Below are positions 62,293 through 64,000 of a stretch of 64,000 nucleotides of DNA, one piece after another (position 1 is the stretch's first letter; each line of letters begins with the position of its first letter). The position numbers and the translations under genes were made by a program. Origin of the DNA: Tubiluchus corallicola. Its lineage: Eukaryota > Priapulida > Priapulimorpha > Priapulimorphida > Tubiluchidae. The notes under the pieces are model-generated. The model was not told the origin of the DNA and did not search any database. It saw only the letters and a program-made list of their open reading frames with translations. The stretch covers positions 229,001 to 293,000 of the forward strand of contig JAQGDQ010000185.1 in the NCBI GenBank assembly GCA_030141605.1, given 5' to 3'.

Positions 62293-64000
62293 TATTATTA
62301 TTTTCAATTCTTTATTCATAGAAAATTTTACACAGAGTGATTTTTAGTATAGATAATTAATACATGATAATTTTTGTTAGTACTTAAAGGACAAGAAAAG
62401 GACTACCTGAAGTAGGTTTGAGAAAAATGGCTTTAAAAAATTATATTACTTTATAGCAATTTTATGCGTATGTCTTACTCGCACTGAAAGGAATTTTAGT
62501 TTGTTTTCATTTTAAATCTCCCGCAATACTGTTCCGAAGTGGTCATTACATGACGCCAAACGTAAATCAAGTGAAGAAAAGGCAACGCTAAATTATATCT
62601 CAAAAGACTTTCCGTGCAAATCTATATTACTTAGATTTCCGCTTACGTGCTAGAAAGACTTATGTAACTAGAAAAGGAAATTATTAATTATTTGAAATGT
62701 TTTCACCGATTGGTAAACCACTCACTAACCAAAGAACGTATTTTTAATCTTATTGGCAAGACACAGTAATTTTAAATTTTATTTAATTAGTGACTTGTGC
62801 GCTACGAATGCTCTGATTATTTTTCAAACTTTCAAAATGTTATCTAAATTTGTTTCAAATGACCTGTCGTGAAAATGGCTGCGTCTAACGGTCATCGCGG
62901 GAGTTTAAATTTACATGTTTTATACAGCGTGACTGCCGATTGAAGTTCTGCGTGCAAAAAGGCAGTACGTAAGTGATATAAAATTTCAAAACGAATTTTT
63001 CAAGCTTTATGTTTATGAAGGGTTTTCTTGTGCTTTAAAAAAAGATGATGAAGTCCATACATACAATTCTACTGCTATCGTTGCTGTATGTCATCACAAA
63101 ACTACACGCCTAAAGAGTGAAGCTTATTATAATGCCTAAACAGTGTTGAATGAACTGCGTTACCAAAGCCACGCCAATACATGTAACCTTGCTAAATAAA
63201 GAAGGTTGGGAAAAAGAGTTCTGGAATGCAAACATGTAATTCCTATTGAATTGCATGATTTAGGTCTAGGTCGCTTAGCTTAGCTATTCTCCTGCAGGGC
63301 TTGCCTCCATCTAGGACCCCCACATCGAAACGACCACCGAAAACGTTAGGAAATTCAATAAAAATCACCGGGGCCATTTTCATGGTAATTCATTTAGTTG
63401 ACAAAAGGTGGCACTTAAAACGATCTATGGCTTTATCATAAGATCAAAGGTTAAAATACCGACAATGCAGGCATTAAGACACCCCAAAAGTTGCGAATCG
63501 ATTTTAGAAAAAAAAGATTTCAAATTAGTCACCCTCTAGTAAATCGAAATTCGTAATCCGTTTTTAAAAGTGATAAATCAAACACAGAAAAATGCAACTT
63601 ATAGATCTATTCAACTAATTTTCGTTTGTATCTCTGACTGTTTACTTATCATTGAATTTCTATAAGTCCATAAGATTTACACCTAAAAACTCATTAAAGT
63701 GCGTGCTCGTTGATGGTTTTATCTACGAAATAACAAATGTTAATATTAAAAGAACACGTAAATTTTTAAAAATTCTCGCATTAAACAAGCACTCCCACAA
63801 GTGACGTAATTTTGTGCACAAGGTCAGTATTCATTCTTTAATCTGTGTGACTGCGTATTCCTCATGTCCCAGCAATTATATGAGTTCTATCTGATTGCAC
63901 AAAAGATTTAAAAACCAAATAAGTATCATTATGATTTTGAATCTTAGTTAGCTTGATTTTTTGTGAGTCGCAGGTCGTAAGTCATCGAGCCACAAAAATG

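Noticed and set aside
62084-62347. Poly-isoleucine frame
   Set aside because: Translation of an ATT microsatellite.

Overview
The window looks like chromosomal DNA of a multicellular animal, not of a microbe. It is AT-rich, coding islands are sparse and carry GT-AG splice sites, introns run to tens of kilobases, and there are tRNA-derived SINEs, an inverted-repeat transposon and long microsatellites. The SINE core and the general texture suggest an invertebrate, possibly a mollusc or other lophotrochozoan. That placement is inference only.

One gene on the minus strand explains almost all the convincing coding sequence. Its order is exon 1a (53000-52876, start codon), exon 2 (20951-20778), a giant exon 3 of 2332 nt (18943-16612) and exon 4 (15011-14950), with a likely further exon that runs off the left edge (96-1). 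Splice phases agree at every joint: 1a/2 phase 2, 2/3 phase 2, 3/4 phase 0, exon 4 out in phase 2. A second first exon (1b, 32572-32511) has a strong start context, an in-frame upstream stop, a TATA-like box and a phase-2 donor that also fits exon 2, so the gene probably has two promoters about 20 kb apart and two N-termini. The product is a long Ser/Pro/charged, probably disordered, scaffold-like protein with a poly-proline stretch and a short charged helix. I could not assign it to a named family.

Other splice-bounded pieces fit the same reading phase but are less certain: a 60-nt cassette at 30.7 kb, a possible alternative terminal exon at 10.2 kb, and microexons at 14.3-14.5, 4.4 and 2.2 kb.

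Region by region: 1-15 kb is a downstream intron with candidate exons; 15-21 kb is the coding core; 21-53 kb is a very long first intron holding promoter 1b, an inverted-repeat transposon (40.5-41.0 kb), a SINE (44.2 kb), an 84-bp in-frame tandem repeat (36.1 kb) and several exon-like islands; 53-64 kb is upstream sequence with a second SINE copy (57.5 kb) and large simple repeats (61.6-62.3 kb). No convincing plus-strand gene, rRNA or canonical tRNA was found.
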